Counted from the stretch's first letter, positions 16,304 through 24,864 are shown. The stretch is 64,000 nt of DNA from Natronosalvus amylolyticus (GCF_024298845.1 NZ_CP101156.1:2666001-2730000); one strand, 5' to 3'. The notes: generated by a model from the letters alone, not told the origin. A program made the numbers and translations.

Positions 16304-18151
16304 TTAGTCGTCGCCTGGCGCGGTGGGCGTCTCCGGCTCCCCGCGTACGTCACTGATGTTCTTGTAGCCAAGTCTGACGAGGGCGAGTGCCAGTATCATG
16401 AGTACGAGGCCAAGAACCATCTGGACGATCGACGACACCGTCGCTTCGGTCGTCTCAGCGCCGCCCTGAATCAGATTCAGGTAGAGGTTCTCGTAGAACA
16501 CCAGGACCGAGAGGCCCATGATGGTGATCACGACCATGATTGCCATCGGGACGCCAGTCGAGACGAGCTGTTTGCTATCGTCCCAGTTGGCGAGCCAGAC
16601 GGTCGCCGTCAACAACGCAAGCGCTGCGAGCAGTTGGTTTGCACCGCCAAACAGTTGCCAGAGGACGACCCACTGACCGGAGATGACGAGCAAATAAGCG
16701 GGAACAACCTGAATGAGCGGGTTCGTATACCGGCCGCGTACGAACGAGGCGGGGTCAACCGAGAGTCCTTTGGTGGTCATTCCAGCGGGCGTTCCGACGA
16801 TTTCTTCCATCATGTATCGGCCCAGACGGACCGCCGTGTCTGTCGATGTCAGCAGGAAACTCACCAGTACGAGTGCCATGAACACGGCACCGACCGACTC
16901 GGGAATGCCGAGACTCGTGAAAATGACGCCTCCACCCGAGGCGAAGTTCGGGAGTGCTGCACCGATACCGCCAGCCGGGTCGGCGAAGCCCCACACTACG
17001 AACGTCGAAAGTGCAACGGCCGCGAGCAGCCCCTCACCAAGCATACCCCCGTAGCCAATCAGCCGCGCGTCACTCTCTTTATCCAGCTGTTTGGCGGTCG
17101 TTCCAGAAGATACCAGGGAGTGGAACCCGCTGATCGTCCCGCAGGCAATGGTAATGAAAAGGAGCGGGAACAACGGGGCCAGTCCGGCTGCTTCGACTCC
17201 CCAGAATCCTTCGAACGCTCCAATACTTTCGTCGACGACGAGCGGTTCGGACGACGTCGCGAAGATGGTACCGACGATGATCGCGATGATCGCACCGCCG
17301 ACCCCCGTATACAGCAAGAATGACGAGAGGTAGTCGCGGGGCTGGAGCAAGACCCACACCGGAAGCGCGCTCGCAACGGCACCGTAGATCATGATGATCG
17401 GAATCCAGGCTGCGGTGTTACCGCCACCGATACCTTCCAATTCGGCCGCACCGGGGACCCACGCTCCTTCGCCGCCGATCAGCACTATCGTTCCGGCCGG
17501 ATAATCGCCGGCGAACAGCGCGACGGGGTACTGAATGCCGACCCATACGGCCCCGAAGACGCCTGCGACGAACAGGATGGTCCCGAGAATGAACGGGCCG
17601 TTGAGCTGGTACAGGTAGACTCCGAAAACCAGCGCCAACATGATGTAGATGAACGAAGCGGTCACCACCTGTGGGAACGCGTGGAACACGATTGCAACGA
17701 CGAGTGCGAAAACGGCCACGACCAGTATGATCGTCAGGAACGCGAACCACAGGAGCATATTTTTGCCGCTTTCGCCGACGTACTCACCGATGATGTACCC
17801 GATCGACTTCCCCTCGTGTCGAAGACTCCCCGACAACGAGACGAAGTCGTGGACGGCCCCCATCAACGGATTCCCGATGGCGATCCAGAGCAACGCCGGG
17901 ACCCATCCCCAGATGGCCCCCGCCGTGATCGGACCGACGATCGGTGCACCGCCCGCAATGCTGGAGTAGTGATGGCCCAGTAACACGGGTTTTTTTGAGG
18001 GGACGTACTCCTGACCGTCCTCGTATTTATGTGCCGGTGTCTCTCGGTCGTCGTCTAGTTCGACGAACTGTGTGAGGTATCTCGAATAGCCAACATATCC
18101 GACAGTGAACGTCACCAGGACGGCGACGATGATCCATATTACCTGTGTCAT
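16304..18151 (-). CDS. cstA: CstA-family carbon starvation transporter
   Basis: A 615-residue polytopic membrane protein with about 16 hydrophobic segments. It carries the CstA N-terminal signature YEDGQEYVPSKKPVLLGHHY, followed by SIAGGAPIVGPITAGAIWGW. The C-terminal CstA domain is visible around PLFPLLFITIACGTISGFHS and STDTAVRLGRYMMEEIVGTP. The family takes up peptides or pyruvate during carbon limitation. I start at 18151; an ATG five codons upstream (18166) is also possible. A T6 terminator follows and an AT-rich promoter region precedes. Confidence 0.92.
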   Translation of the reverse strand: MTQVIWIIVAVLVTFTVGYVGYSRYLTQFVELDDDRETPAHKYEDGQEYVPSKKPVLLGHHYSSIAGGAPIVGPITAGAIWGWVPALLWIAIGNPLMGAVHDFVSLSGSLRHEGKSIGYIIGEYVGESGKNMLLWFAFLTIILVVAVFALVVAIVFHAFPQVVTASFIYIMLALVFGVYLYQLNGPFILGTILFVAGVFGAVWVGIQYPVALFAGDYPAGTIVLIGGEGAWVPGAAELEGIGGGNTAAWIPIIMIYGAVASALPVWVLLQPRDYLSSFLLYTGVGGAIIAIIVGTIFATSSEPLVVDESIGAFEGFWGVEAAGLAPLFPLLFITIACGTISGFHSLVSSGTTAKQLDKESDARLIGYGGMLGEGLLAAVALSTFVVWGFADPAGGIGAALPNFASGGGVIFTSLGIPESVGAVFMALVLVSFLLTSTDTAVRLGRYMMEEIVGTPAGMTTKGLSVDPASFVRGRYTNPLIQVVPAYLLVISGQWVVLWQLFGGANQLLAALALLTATVWLANWDDSKQLVSTGVPMAIMVVITIMGLSVLVFYENLYLNLIQGGAETTEATVSSIVQMVLGLVLMILALALVRLGYKNISDVRGEPETPTAPGDD

Positions 18152-18182
18152 GGCAAGACTATACATACCAACCTATCTGAAC

Positions 18183-18193
18183 AATATTAATAG
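18183..18193 (-). promoter_or_regulatory. TATA-like box of cstA
   Basis: AATATTAATAG on the plus strand reads CTATTAATATT on the minus strand, about 32-42 nt before the ATG at 18151. Confidence 0.5.
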
Positions 18194-18502
18194 TTATTCA
18201 TTTTGGACTCCTTCAACCCACGTTCTTAACTGATCGTTTTATCCAAAACCGAGTACCCTGTCTTATTCCTCAATTAACTTATCTAACAGTTGGCCGCACT
18301 TCCAATTGGAGCTGTTATCTAGAAATAATAAATGGATCGTCAATCACTTTTCGACACCATTTGTCGCCAAACATCAATAAATCTGACATACCTCACTCTC
18401 CATCTGATGGTTCAATTTTGGAAGAGCGACCCTTGATGACCGGTCGGAGGCGACCACCGGATACCATTCAGGTACTCATCGTGTGTGGAATGTAGGCTCA
18501 AT
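18194..18502. other. AT-rich intergenic island, no gene seen
   Basis: About 310 bp, distinctly richer in A and T than anything around it, with many short A/T runs (for example AGAAATAATAAATGG). No ORF of sensible composition, no tRNA and no repeat ends were found. It separates divergent cstA and the ASCH gene and may hold cstA control sites. Confidence 0.6.
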
Positions 18503-18509
18503 CGTTTTT
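18503..18509 (+). promoter_or_regulatory. TATA-like box of the ASCH gene
   Basis: TTTTTAC about 27 nt before the ATG at 18534; it supports that start over a longer open frame. Confidence 0.5.
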
Positions 18510-18533
18510 ACCCACCGGCAAGACGTTTCTCGT

Positions 18534-18848
18534 ATGGCTGAAATCGAACCAGACACACTACTTCCCACACCACGAATGCGCCAGCAGGCACTCGAGGGAA
18601 CCGTCACACAGATCCACCGCGGGCACGCCTACGCTGAGGAGGGTGATACGTTTCGTGTCGAGGATACCACGTTCGAGATTGTCGAGATAACCGAGCGGAC
18701 GCTGGGCGACCTCACCGACGAGGACGCAAAGAAAGAGGGCGTCGACGACCTCGAGGCGTACAGACAGTTGCTCGAGCGTGCACACGATCACTTCGAGTGG
18801 GACGACGACAGCGAGGTCGTGTTACACCGGTTCGAGCGGCAGTCGTAG
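18534..18848 (+). CDS. ASCH (PUA-like) domain protein
   Basis: A 104-residue protein. After a short leader, MAEIEPDTLLPTPRMRQQ, comes an ASCH-type beta-barrel: LEGTVTQIHRGHAYAEEGDT, FRVEDTTFEIVEITERTLG, and the helix DEDAKKEGVDDLEAYRQLLE with a final EVVLHRFE strand. ASCH domains are predicted RNA-binding, PUA-related folds implicated in coactivation or RNA processing, and some act on modified nucleosides. No specific substrate can be assigned. It converges with the DUF4870 gene, 27 bp away. Confidence 0.8.
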   Translation: MAEIEPDTLLPTPRMRQQALEGTVTQIHRGHAYAEEGDTFRVEDTTFEIVEITERTLGDLTDEDAKKEGVDDLEAYRQLLERAHDHFEWDDDSEVVLHRFERQS

Positions 18849-18875
18849 GCAGTATTCGAAAACGGTGTGAACTGA

Positions 18876-19322
18876 TCAGAGGATATCGGGTGTCGCGGGA
18901 TACGTCCACGCCTCTCCCTCGCTCGCCTTGATCGCGGCGATGATACAAAACACCAGGTCGAGCAGCGGGAGGATCAGGATGAGGACGAAACCGATCAGGA
19001 CCAGGAGCAATACCGCCGAGACAGTCATATAAATAGTAAACATGATCTGCCAGTTCAGGGCGTTGCGCGCGTTCTCTTTGACGAACTGGTCTTCGGTCAC
19101 CAGATACACGATTAGCGGCCCGATCACCCACGTGAGCAACGCGAGGATGTGCGTAATCGCGGCGAACGTCGTATCGCCATCGGTTTTCGTTCCACCCCCG
19201 GCGTTCGAGGGTTTCCCCGTGGGCGTCTGGGTCACTTCCGTGATCCGTTCGCCGCATGACGAACAGTATCGGTTGCCGGTGTCAACCGACGCACCACAGT
19301 CCGGGCAGTATTGTTCGCTCAT
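18876..19322 (-). CDS. Zinc-ribbon DUF4870-like membrane protein
   Basis: A 148-residue protein with an N-terminal zinc ribbon of two CxxC knuckles (YCPDCGASVDTGNRYCSSCG). A Gly/Thr linker follows, then a DUF4870-like domain of three to four membrane helices: ITHILALLTWVIGPLIVYLV, the family motif KENARNALNWQIMFTIYMTV, and VLLLVLIGFVLILILPLLDL. The function of the family is unknown. It lies 84 bp before aIF6 in the minus-strand direction (downstream of it) but probably has its own promoter. Confidence 0.87.
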   Translation of the reverse strand: MSEQYCPDCGASVDTGNRYCSSCGERITEVTQTPTGKPSNAGGGTKTDGDTTFAAITHILALLTWVIGPLIVYLVTEDQFVKENARNALNWQIMFTIYMTVSAVLLLVLIGFVLILILPLLDLVFCIIAAIKASEGEAWTYPATPDIL

Positions 19323-19406
19323 AGGCCCGCTTCAGCAACCAGCGTGAAAAGCAGTTCGAATAGTAACATTATCTCGAGCAGCCAGCTCTCGAGGCACAGA
19401 AAGCCG

Positions 19407-20072
19407 CTAGTCGATGTAGCCCAGCGCGTCCTCGATGCGGCCCAGCTCCGGCCCCGTCGTGTCGCGACCGACGACGTAGCCGTGTTCGTTTGCGAGTAGG
19501 CCCGAGCCCACGAGCGGGGCGCCGTAATTGATGGTTCCGACGTCGGCTCGAACGTCGAGGACGTCCTCGAGGTGGTCGAGTTCGGCGTCAGTCGCTTTGG
19601 GGTGACAGAGCACGCCCTCGTTATTTGCGACGGCGGCGGTCCCGACTGTGCGGACGCCCGCGAGGTCACCCCGTTCGACGGGGACACCGAGGGTGTCTTT
19701 GACGACCTGGACGGCCTCTCGAGAGAGGTCGGCGTGGACGAACGCGCCGTAGTCGTTCGCGAGGACGACGTTGCCGGCGGCGTTGATACTGCCCGGCAAC
19801 TCGGTGACGGGCACATCGAGGGTTTCCTCGAGGCGGTCGCGTTCGTACTCGAGCACGCGGGCGCTGACGAGGAGGCCGTTTTCGTTACCCGTGGCTAACG
19901 CACCGACCGTCGAGGAGCCGGCGATGGTCGTCTGGACGGGTTCGACGGCGAGTTCGTCGGCAAGATCAGCGACGAGGTCGTCGTCGGCGTCGGGGCGGAC
20001 GAACAGATGGGTATCTGTCGTTCGGGCGAAGACGCCGATGTACGACGACCCGCCAAACGCGGCGCGGAGCAA
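19407..20072 (-). CDS. tif6: Translation initiation factor aIF6
   Basis: A 221-residue anti-association factor that binds the large ribosomal subunit. It begins [19 protein letters not shown] after the initiator, and shows the five-fold pseudo-repeat seen in IF6: [56 protein letters not shown]. No ATG is available at this point. The likely start is TTG at 20072, one base after the L31e stop; a longer frame back to 20213 would overlap L31e and is unlikely. Third gene of the L39e-L31e-aIF6 operon. Confidence 0.93.
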   Translation of the reverse strand: MLRAAFGGSSYIGVFARTTDTHLFVRPDADDDLVADLADELAVEPVQTTIAGSSTVGALATGNENGLLVSARVLEYERDRLEETLDVPVTELPGSINAAGNVVLANDYGAFVHADLSREAVQVVKDTLGVPVERGDLAGVRTVGTAAVANNEGVLCHPKATDAELDHLEDVLDVRADVGTINYGAPLVGSGLLANEHGYVVGRDTTGPELGRIEDALGYID

Positions 20073-20073
20073 G

Positions 20074-20352
20074 TTACTCGGCGACCTCGGCTTCGACGAT
20101 TGCCTCGCCGGCGTCGTCGAATCGAGCGGCGCGAACGCGGAGTTTTCGCGGCGGGTTCGAGCGGCCGTCCGCCCAGATCGTCTCGTTGATCGAGGGATCG
20201 AGTCGGATGGCATCTTCGTCGACGGCGAAGTGTTTGGCGAGGTGTTCGCGGACGATTTTCATCGCGTAGTTCGCGGCCTCGTGGTTCGGTCCTTTCTTGA
20301 CGTCACGGAGCGGGATGGTGACGACCCGTTCCTCGAAATCACTGGCACTCAT
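20074..20352 (-). CDS. rpl31e: Ribosomal protein eL31
   Basis: A 92-residue large-subunit protein located near the polypeptide exit tunnel. Recognisable parts are [60 protein letters not shown] and [12 protein letters not shown]. It lies 2 bp after rpl39e and 1 bp before tif6. The acidic C-terminus ([10 protein letters not shown]) is typical of haloarchaeal versions. Confidence 0.96.
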   Translation of the reverse strand: MSASDFEERVVTIPLRDVKKGPNHEAANYAMKIVREHLAKHFAVDEDAIRLDPSINETIWADGRSNPPRKLRVRAARFDDAGEAIVEAEVAE

Positions 20353-20354
20353 GG

Positions 20355-20507
20355 TTATTCGTCAGTGTCGTTTCGACGCCAGTTGCGCCGTTTGGGGTTT
20401 CGCTGGACGTTCATGTCGGTCTTGAGCATGACCCACGCTGGAACGCGACTGTTCTGGTTCTCGAGTTTGGCAAGCCGCTTTTTCTTGCCCTTCGATTTTT
20501 TGCCCAT
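20355..20507 (-). CDS. rpl39e: Ribosomal protein eL39
   Basis: A 50-residue basic large-subunit protein lining the exit tunnel: [40 protein letters not shown] and [10 protein letters not shown]. First gene of the operon with rpl31e and tif6. The ATG at 20507 is fixed by family length; the frame is open upstream to 20582 but without similarity. Confidence 0.97.
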   Translation of the reverse strand: MGKKSKGKKKRLAKLENQNSRVPAWVMLKTDMNVQRNPKRRNWRRNDTDE

Positions 20508-20532
20508 AGTGCCCGCACGTAGCCTACGCTGG

Positions 20533-20540
20533 CTTAAAAT
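20533..20540 (-). promoter_or_regulatory. TATA-like box of the L39e-L31e-aIF6 operon
   Basis: Plus-strand CTTAAAAT (minus ATTTTAAG), about 26-33 nt before the L39e ATG. It indicates a leaderless operon mRNA. Confidence 0.5.
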
Positions 20541-20682
20541 CTTGTCCATCTGCGGGCACCACGGCCTGTGAACCGACACCACGACACAGCCGCGGTGGGA
20601 TCATACGGACCGGTGTCTCGGTTAACCGGTACGCGTTGGCTCCGTTCGAACGCTCACCGGTACACGGTTACACCGATCCGTC

Positions 20683-21702
20683 TCACTCGAGCGTGGCCTC
20701 GAGATACCGGGTCATTCCCTCGAGCGTCGTCTGGCTCAGCGTCGTGGTGTATCGAAAGCGCTTGATGCCGTCGAAGCCATCGTGGTGGGCGAACGAACCG
20801 TGGTCGTGGCAACCGGTGCCGTGAAATCGAGTGCCTGCCCCCATCTCTTCCGGGCCGGCGTAGGCCGTCGCGATCGGTGAGACCTCGAGGGTTCGGTCGT
20901 CGGTTCGGATAGCCGTCCCGAGGTCGTGGTCGCAGGCCGACCCCACCACCTCGTTCGCGATTCGCGAACTGAGGTAGGTGTGGAGCATCTCGTGAATGGC
21001 GATATTCCGGGTCACGGCGCGGGAGTCCCAGAGTTCTGTCGCGCCGATATTGGCGACGGTCTGGGCACCTTCGCCGTCGATTTTGGCGACGTGACTGTTC
21101 GGCGAGCGAGTGCCGCCGTAGCCGACGTCGTGATGCAGCGGTCCCCACCACAACAGCAGGTGACAACACGATCCGGTAATTGCCCCGCGGTCGTGGAGGA
21201 CGGTCCGAAATGCATCGAGCACCTGCTGTTGAGTCGGTGAAACCAGTTCTCGTGGCGAAGAAATCGCGTGCCTCGTGAGGTCGATGCGGCCACCGCGTTC
21301 GACGGTGATATCGACGTCCTCGAGTCGGCCGCGTGCCGTTCGGTACCGTTCGAACTGCTCGAGGGCGGATTCGACCGCGCTGTAGGCTGCCTCGTGTGGC
21401 GGGGCCCAACCGCTTCGAGCGCCTCGCCAGCCGTACCGGGCCCAGGCGTAGGTTGGGAGCCGACCCGGATACACCCGGACGTGGACGTCGCTCTCGCCGA
21501 GGTCCGTCGTCGATTCCGCGGGCGAAGCGAGGATAGAGGCACCGCCGAGGGCAGCCAACATCTCCCGGCGCGTGACGACGTTCGAAGCACCCACACTCGA
21601 GGCAGTTCCGAACTGGCTCTCCGTGACGGTGTCCTGGCTCTCCGCGGCGGTGTCCACGTCTGTCGCGCCCGCGGCTGTGTCATCCGACTCCGTTGGTGTC
21701 AT
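20683..21702 (-). CDS. Tat-exported HExxH zinc-metallopeptidase-like protein
   Basis: A 339-residue protein. A low-complexity Thr/Asp/Ala-rich N-terminus precedes the twin-arginine segment VVTRREMLAALGGASILASP (about residues 42-61), so export by Tat is likely although the n-region is long. The mature part contains IAIHEMLHTYLSSRIANEVV (about 235), an HExxH zinc motif, and further His-rich loops (GTGCHDHGSFAHHDGFDG). It therefore looks like a secreted metallopeptidase, but the third ligand and specificity cannot be fixed. No partner gene is adjacent. A later start closer to the RR pair is possible. Confidence 0.65.
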   Translation of the reverse strand: MTPTESDDTAAGATDVDTAAESQDTVTESQFGTASSVGASNVVTRREMLAALGGASILASPAESTTDLGESDVHVRVYPGRLPTYAWARYGWRGARSGWAPPHEAAYSAVESALEQFERYRTARGRLEDVDITVERGGRIDLTRHAISSPRELVSPTQQQVLDAFRTVLHDRGAITGSCCHLLLWWGPLHHDVGYGGTRSPNSHVAKIDGEGAQTVANIGATELWDSRAVTRNIAIHEMLHTYLSSRIANEVVGSACDHDLGTAIRTDDRTLEVSPIATAYAGPEEMGAGTRFHGTGCHDHGSFAHHDGFDGIKRFRYTTTLSQTTLEGMTRYLEATLE

Positions 21703-22033
21703 CCCACCGCTCGCGTCAGCAGCCTCCGGCTGTCATCTCGCTTCGCTCGCTCGTCAGCGGCCGTCTTCCAGCCGACCACTGCCGGGCTCAATTCGTTCGG
21801 TTGTGTCCCCATCATACCTGGGAAGTTACAACAAATGCCGATATTACTGTTTTCGCTGTATGTGTCGAATACTGTTGTTTCGGGCGGCATACGGCGAGTT
21901 AACGACGCTAAAACATGCCCCGGTTCGTGACTTTCATCGAATATATGACTGGTCTCGAGAGGACACTCGAGGATCGAACGGAAGGCGACGAATGGGCTTC
22001 GAAAACCGATCTTCGGACACTCCTGACGTTGCC
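21703..22033. other. 331-bp intergenic region, nothing firm
   Basis: Promoter region of the Tat metallopeptidase gene plus the tail region of the ribonuclease gene. A short plus-strand ORF (21915-22115) runs antisense into the ribonuclease gene and has no recognisable content. An AT-richer patch is at about 21826-21870. Confidence 0.5.
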
Positions 22034-23281
22034 CTACTCGATCGTCACCGGTTCCCCAAGTTCGGGTGCACTGGCGTCGAAGCCATCCTCGCGGAGTTCG
22101 TCGGCGAAGGCGTGACAGCGGTCGCCGTGATTGACGAGAACCCGCGTGTCGGTACCGCGATAGGGCTCGAGGAACGACTCGAGGCCGCGTCGGTCGGCGT
22201 GCGCGGAGAAATCGAACTGCTCGACCCGGGCGCTGACGGGCATCACTCGTCCGTCGATTTCGGCGCTTCCAGTCTCGAGCAAGTCTCTGCCGGGTGTACC
22301 ATCGACCTGGTAGCCGGTCAGCGCGATGGTGTTCGTGGGGTGTCGTCTGATTGCGGGCACGTAGGTCATGGCGGGACCGCCGTGGAGCATCCCGCTCGTG
22401 GTGATGATGACGGTGTTCCCCTCGGCGATGCGTTTCCGTTGCCCGTCCCGGCCGTCCACGAACCTGGCGTGCCCTTTCGCTCGACGAAACGCTTCCGGAT
22501 CACGGAGGTACTCGATGTTCCGAGGCTGTGTGAACAACTCGGCCACGCGCGTTCCCATCCCGTCGACGTAACACTCGAGGTCGTGCTCGGCACAGATGGA
22601 CATCACCTCCTGGGTGCGGCCGATGGCGAACGCGGGGACGACGACGGTCCCACCCTCCCAGAGCGTCGACTCGAGCAGGTCGGCGAACGACGCCTCGATG
22701 TCGCCTCGCGGCGGGCGTGTCGTGTCGGCGTAGGTACTCTCACAGACGACGATATCGGCGTCCGGTCGGGCGGTCGTCCCGGCGACGAGACGCTGGGTTT
22801 CGGTGTGAAAATCGCCGGTATAATACAGGCGCGTATCCCCGTCGTCGATCAGGACGTGGGCGCTGCCGGGAATGTGCCCCGCATGGAAAAACGTGATTTC
22901 GTAGCCGGCGGCCTCGAACGGTTCCTCGTAGCCGTGAGTGTGTGACACCTGGGTCATCCGGGCCAGTTCGGCCTCGGTAAACGGGCAGTCGTAGGTTCCG
23001 CCGTGGAGTTTGAGCGTGTCTCGAGCGAGCAACGTTGCCAGGTCCGCGGTGGGTGGCGTCCAGTGAATCGGCGGTCGAGCGTCGCCGGACAACAGCGACG
23101 GGAGCGAGCCGACGTGGTCGAGATGACCGTGGGAGACGACGACGGCCTCGGGGTCAGGGTCGCGAATCGGGAACGCAGGCGGGTTGCCCGAATCCATGCC
23201 GAAATCGACCAGCAGGCTGTCGTCGATCAACAGCGCGCTCCGGCCGATTTCGCCGGCCCCGCCGAGAAACTCGAGATCCAT
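22034..23281 (-). CDS. Beta-CASP metallo-beta-lactamase ribonuclease (aCPSF2-like)
   Basis: A 415-residue protein. The metallo-beta-lactamase core carries the HxHxDH signature VVSHGHLDHVGSLPSLL (about residues 48-64), a further zinc His in FFHAGHIPGSAHVLI, and the Asp in LYYTGDFH. A beta-CASP insert holds IVVCESTYADTTRP and VVVPAFAIGRTQEVM. The C-terminal RMMBL-type motifs are EQFDFSAHADRRGL and VLVNHGDRCHAFADEL. Without the N-terminal KH domains of aCPSF1, it best fits the aCPSF2 group of endo/exoribonucleases. SAMP2 lies 40 bp upstream on the same strand. Confidence 0.9.
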   Translation of the reverse strand: MDLEFLGGAGEIGRSALLIDDSLLVDFGMDSGNPPAFPIRDPDPEAVVVSHGHLDHVGSLPSLLSGDARPPIHWTPPTADLATLLARDTLKLHGGTYDCPFTEAELARMTQVSHTHGYEEPFEAAGYEITFFHAGHIPGSAHVLIDDGDTRLYYTGDFHTETQRLVAGTTARPDADIVVCESTYADTTRPPRGDIEASFADLLESTLWEGGTVVVPAFAIGRTQEVMSICAEHDLECYVDGMGTRVAELFTQPRNIEYLRDPEAFRRAKGHARFVDGRDGQRKRIAEGNTVIITTSGMLHGGPAMTYVPAIRRHPTNTIALTGYQVDGTPGRDLLETGSAEIDGRVMPVSARVEQFDFSAHADRRGLESFLEPYRGTDTRVLVNHGDRCHAFADELREDGFDASAPELGEPVTIE

Positions 23282-23321
23282 TGACTCTCACTTCGCCTCC
23301 AGGGCTTTGGGTGCAGCGGTT

Positions 23322-23543
23322 TTACCCGCCCTTAATGAGTCGCAACACCGTCATCTCGGCGGCCTCGAGTGGCTGATCTTCGGGAACTGGCCGTCCGTCG
23401 ACCAGGACGCTCACCTCGTGGGGGCTGAGGTCGACGGCGGCGAGCGCGTCGGCGTAGGTCGGGTCGGGGCCGAGTGCCTCGCGCTCGAGTTCCCGAACCT
23501 CTTCACCTTTGATATCGACGGTGATGGGCGGGTCCGTTGACAT
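23322..23543 (-). CDS. samp2: Ubiquitin-like small archaeal modifier protein SAMP2
   Basis: A 73-residue beta-grasp protein ending in Gly-Gly, the form needed for isopeptide linkage to target lysines and for sulfur transfer in tRNA thiolation. The diagnostic core is YADALAAVDLSPHEVSVLVD, then GRPVPEDQPLEAAEMTVLRL and IKGG. A slightly longer N-terminus (MSTDPPITVDIKGEEVRELE) than the classical SAMP2 (about 66 residues) is seen. It precedes the beta-CASP ribonuclease on the same strand; co-transcription is plausible. Activating enzyme UbaA is not in the window. Confidence 0.93.
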   Translation of the reverse strand: MSTDPPITVDIKGEEVRELEREALGPDPTYADALAAVDLSPHEVSVLVDGRPVPEDQPLEAAEMTVLRLIKGG

Positions 23544-23580
23544 ACGTCCCCTTGTTCGGCCCGACCCTTAGGGGCGTCGT

Positions 23581-24744
23581 TCAGGACTCGCTCGAGGGTT
23601 TAGCGGACCCACCATCTGTTTCGGCGGCACCGATTCCAGGGTCACCATCCCCGCCCGAAGGTCGTTCGGCACTCGGAGGGGTGTCGCCGACGTTTCGGCG
23701 CTGTGCAACCAGTCCGCTGGCGAGCGCACCGAGGCCGAGCAGGGTAATCACCAGATTCAGGAACCAGCCGAAGATGGGGATGAGGCCCAGTATCGCGCCG
23801 GCGACCAGCCCGACGACGAGTGCGACCCAGCGGTTCGTGACGCCGACGCTCGAGAGCGCCCAGGCGGCGACGGCAAAGCGGCCGTAGACGACCCCGACCC
23901 AGACGAGTAAGCCGAACAGGACCGCTCCGAGTAACGACAGGGGAATGCCGACGATGGTGAACAGAAGCCCCAGCAAGAGCAGGGGAACCCCGCCGAGGAC
24001 GACCAGGCCGATGGCACCGGTTCGCAGCGGTTCGGTCGCGACCCGGTCGGCGACGCCAGCCGAAAATCGGGGGAACAGGAGTAACAACAGCGCACCCAGG
24101 ATGAGGTTCGCCGCGAGCGCGTACATCGCGAACACCCAGGCGGCAAGCGGCTGAATCACGGGCGCGAGGTCGACGCCGAGTGTCGAATCTCGGGTAATCT
24201 CGCCGGCAACCGCGTTCCGGTCGCCCTCGAGGCTGCCGTCGTAGCGCAAATCGCCGGCAATCGCCGCCGTCTCGCCGAGGGTGATCGTATCCGCACCGAT
24301 GGTCACGTCGCCGTCGATGACGCCGTCGATGGTGGCGGTGCCGACGCCTGCCTCGATGGAGCCGGCGACCGCTCCGTTTTCTCCGATCTCGAGGGAACCG
24401 CTGGCGACGGCCACGCTGCCGTCGACCTGCCCGTAGATTTCGACGGAGCCGGCAACGCCGTTGATGTCGCCACCGACCGTTCCGCCTTCCTCGATGACGA
24501 CCGTGCCCGAAACGGCGTTGACGTCACCGGTGACGGTGCCTTCGACGACGACGGTGCCGCCGAATGCGGTGAGTTCGTCGACGGTTTCGCCCGGACCGAC
24601 GACGATCGTGCCGCCAGCCTGGCCACCGGTCTGGGCTTGGTGTGTACCCGAGTAGGCCAGCACACCCGCTGGCACGGTGGCGAGGACGACTAACCCGACG
24701 ACGGCCAGCACCAGAAGCGCACGGCTCGAGTCTGTTTGCAGCAT
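23581..24744 (-). CDS. Bactofilin-like polymer-forming membrane protein
   Basis: A 387-residue protein. An N-terminal signal or anchor helix (LLVLAVVGLVVLATVPAGVL) is followed at about 45-185 by a beta-helix of repeated short strands with Gly-x-Val turns (GTVVVEGTVTGDVNAVSGTV, GSVEIYGQVDGSVAVASGSL, ADTITLGETAAIAGDLRYDG), as in bactofilin/DUF583 proteins. About five membrane helices follow from 200 onward. A Ser/Gly/Glu-rich cytoplasmic tail ends the protein. The beta-helix would lie on the outside if the first segment is cleaved or anchored. The role is unknown; a surface scaffold is an inference. Confidence 0.8.
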   Translation of the reverse strand: MLQTDSSRALLVLAVVGLVVLATVPAGVLAYSGTHQAQTGGQAGGTIVVGPGETVDELTAFGGTVVVEGTVTGDVNAVSGTVVIEEGGTVGGDINGVAGSVEIYGQVDGSVAVASGSLEIGENGAVAGSIEAGVGTATIDGVIDGDVTIGADTITLGETAAIAGDLRYDGSLEGDRNAVAGEITRDSTLGVDLAPVIQPLAAWVFAMYALAANLILGALLLLLFPRFSAGVADRVATEPLRTGAIGLVVLGGVPLLLLGLLFTIVGIPLSLLGAVLFGLLVWVGVVYGRFAVAAWALSSVGVTNRWVALVVGLVAGAILGLIPIFGWFLNLVITLLGLGALASGLVAQRRNVGDTPPSAERPSGGDGDPGIGAAETDGGSAKPSSES

Positions 24745-24831
24745 TATAGCGGTTCCACGTCACGAAACGACATAGTACTAACACCTATGTTTCCGGTGTT
24801 GGGAACGTTCACACGTGTGGGCTTAAGAGAA

Positions 24832-24864
24832 GGTTCGCTGTCGTGTGAGAGGGTTCGCTGTCGT
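24832..24864. repeat. Direct repeat pair, 13 bp, period 20
   Basis: GGTTCGCTGTCGT occurs at 24832-24844 and again at 24852-24864, both followed by T/G-rich sequence. It lies in the 246-bp gap between the bactofilin-like gene and rfcS. Confidence 0.8.

Noticed and set aside
21915-22115. Plus-strand 66-codon ORF upstream of and antisense to the beta-CASP gene
   Set aside because: More than a third lies antisense to a clear gene and its composition (Ser/Ala-rich end) is that of a shadow frame.
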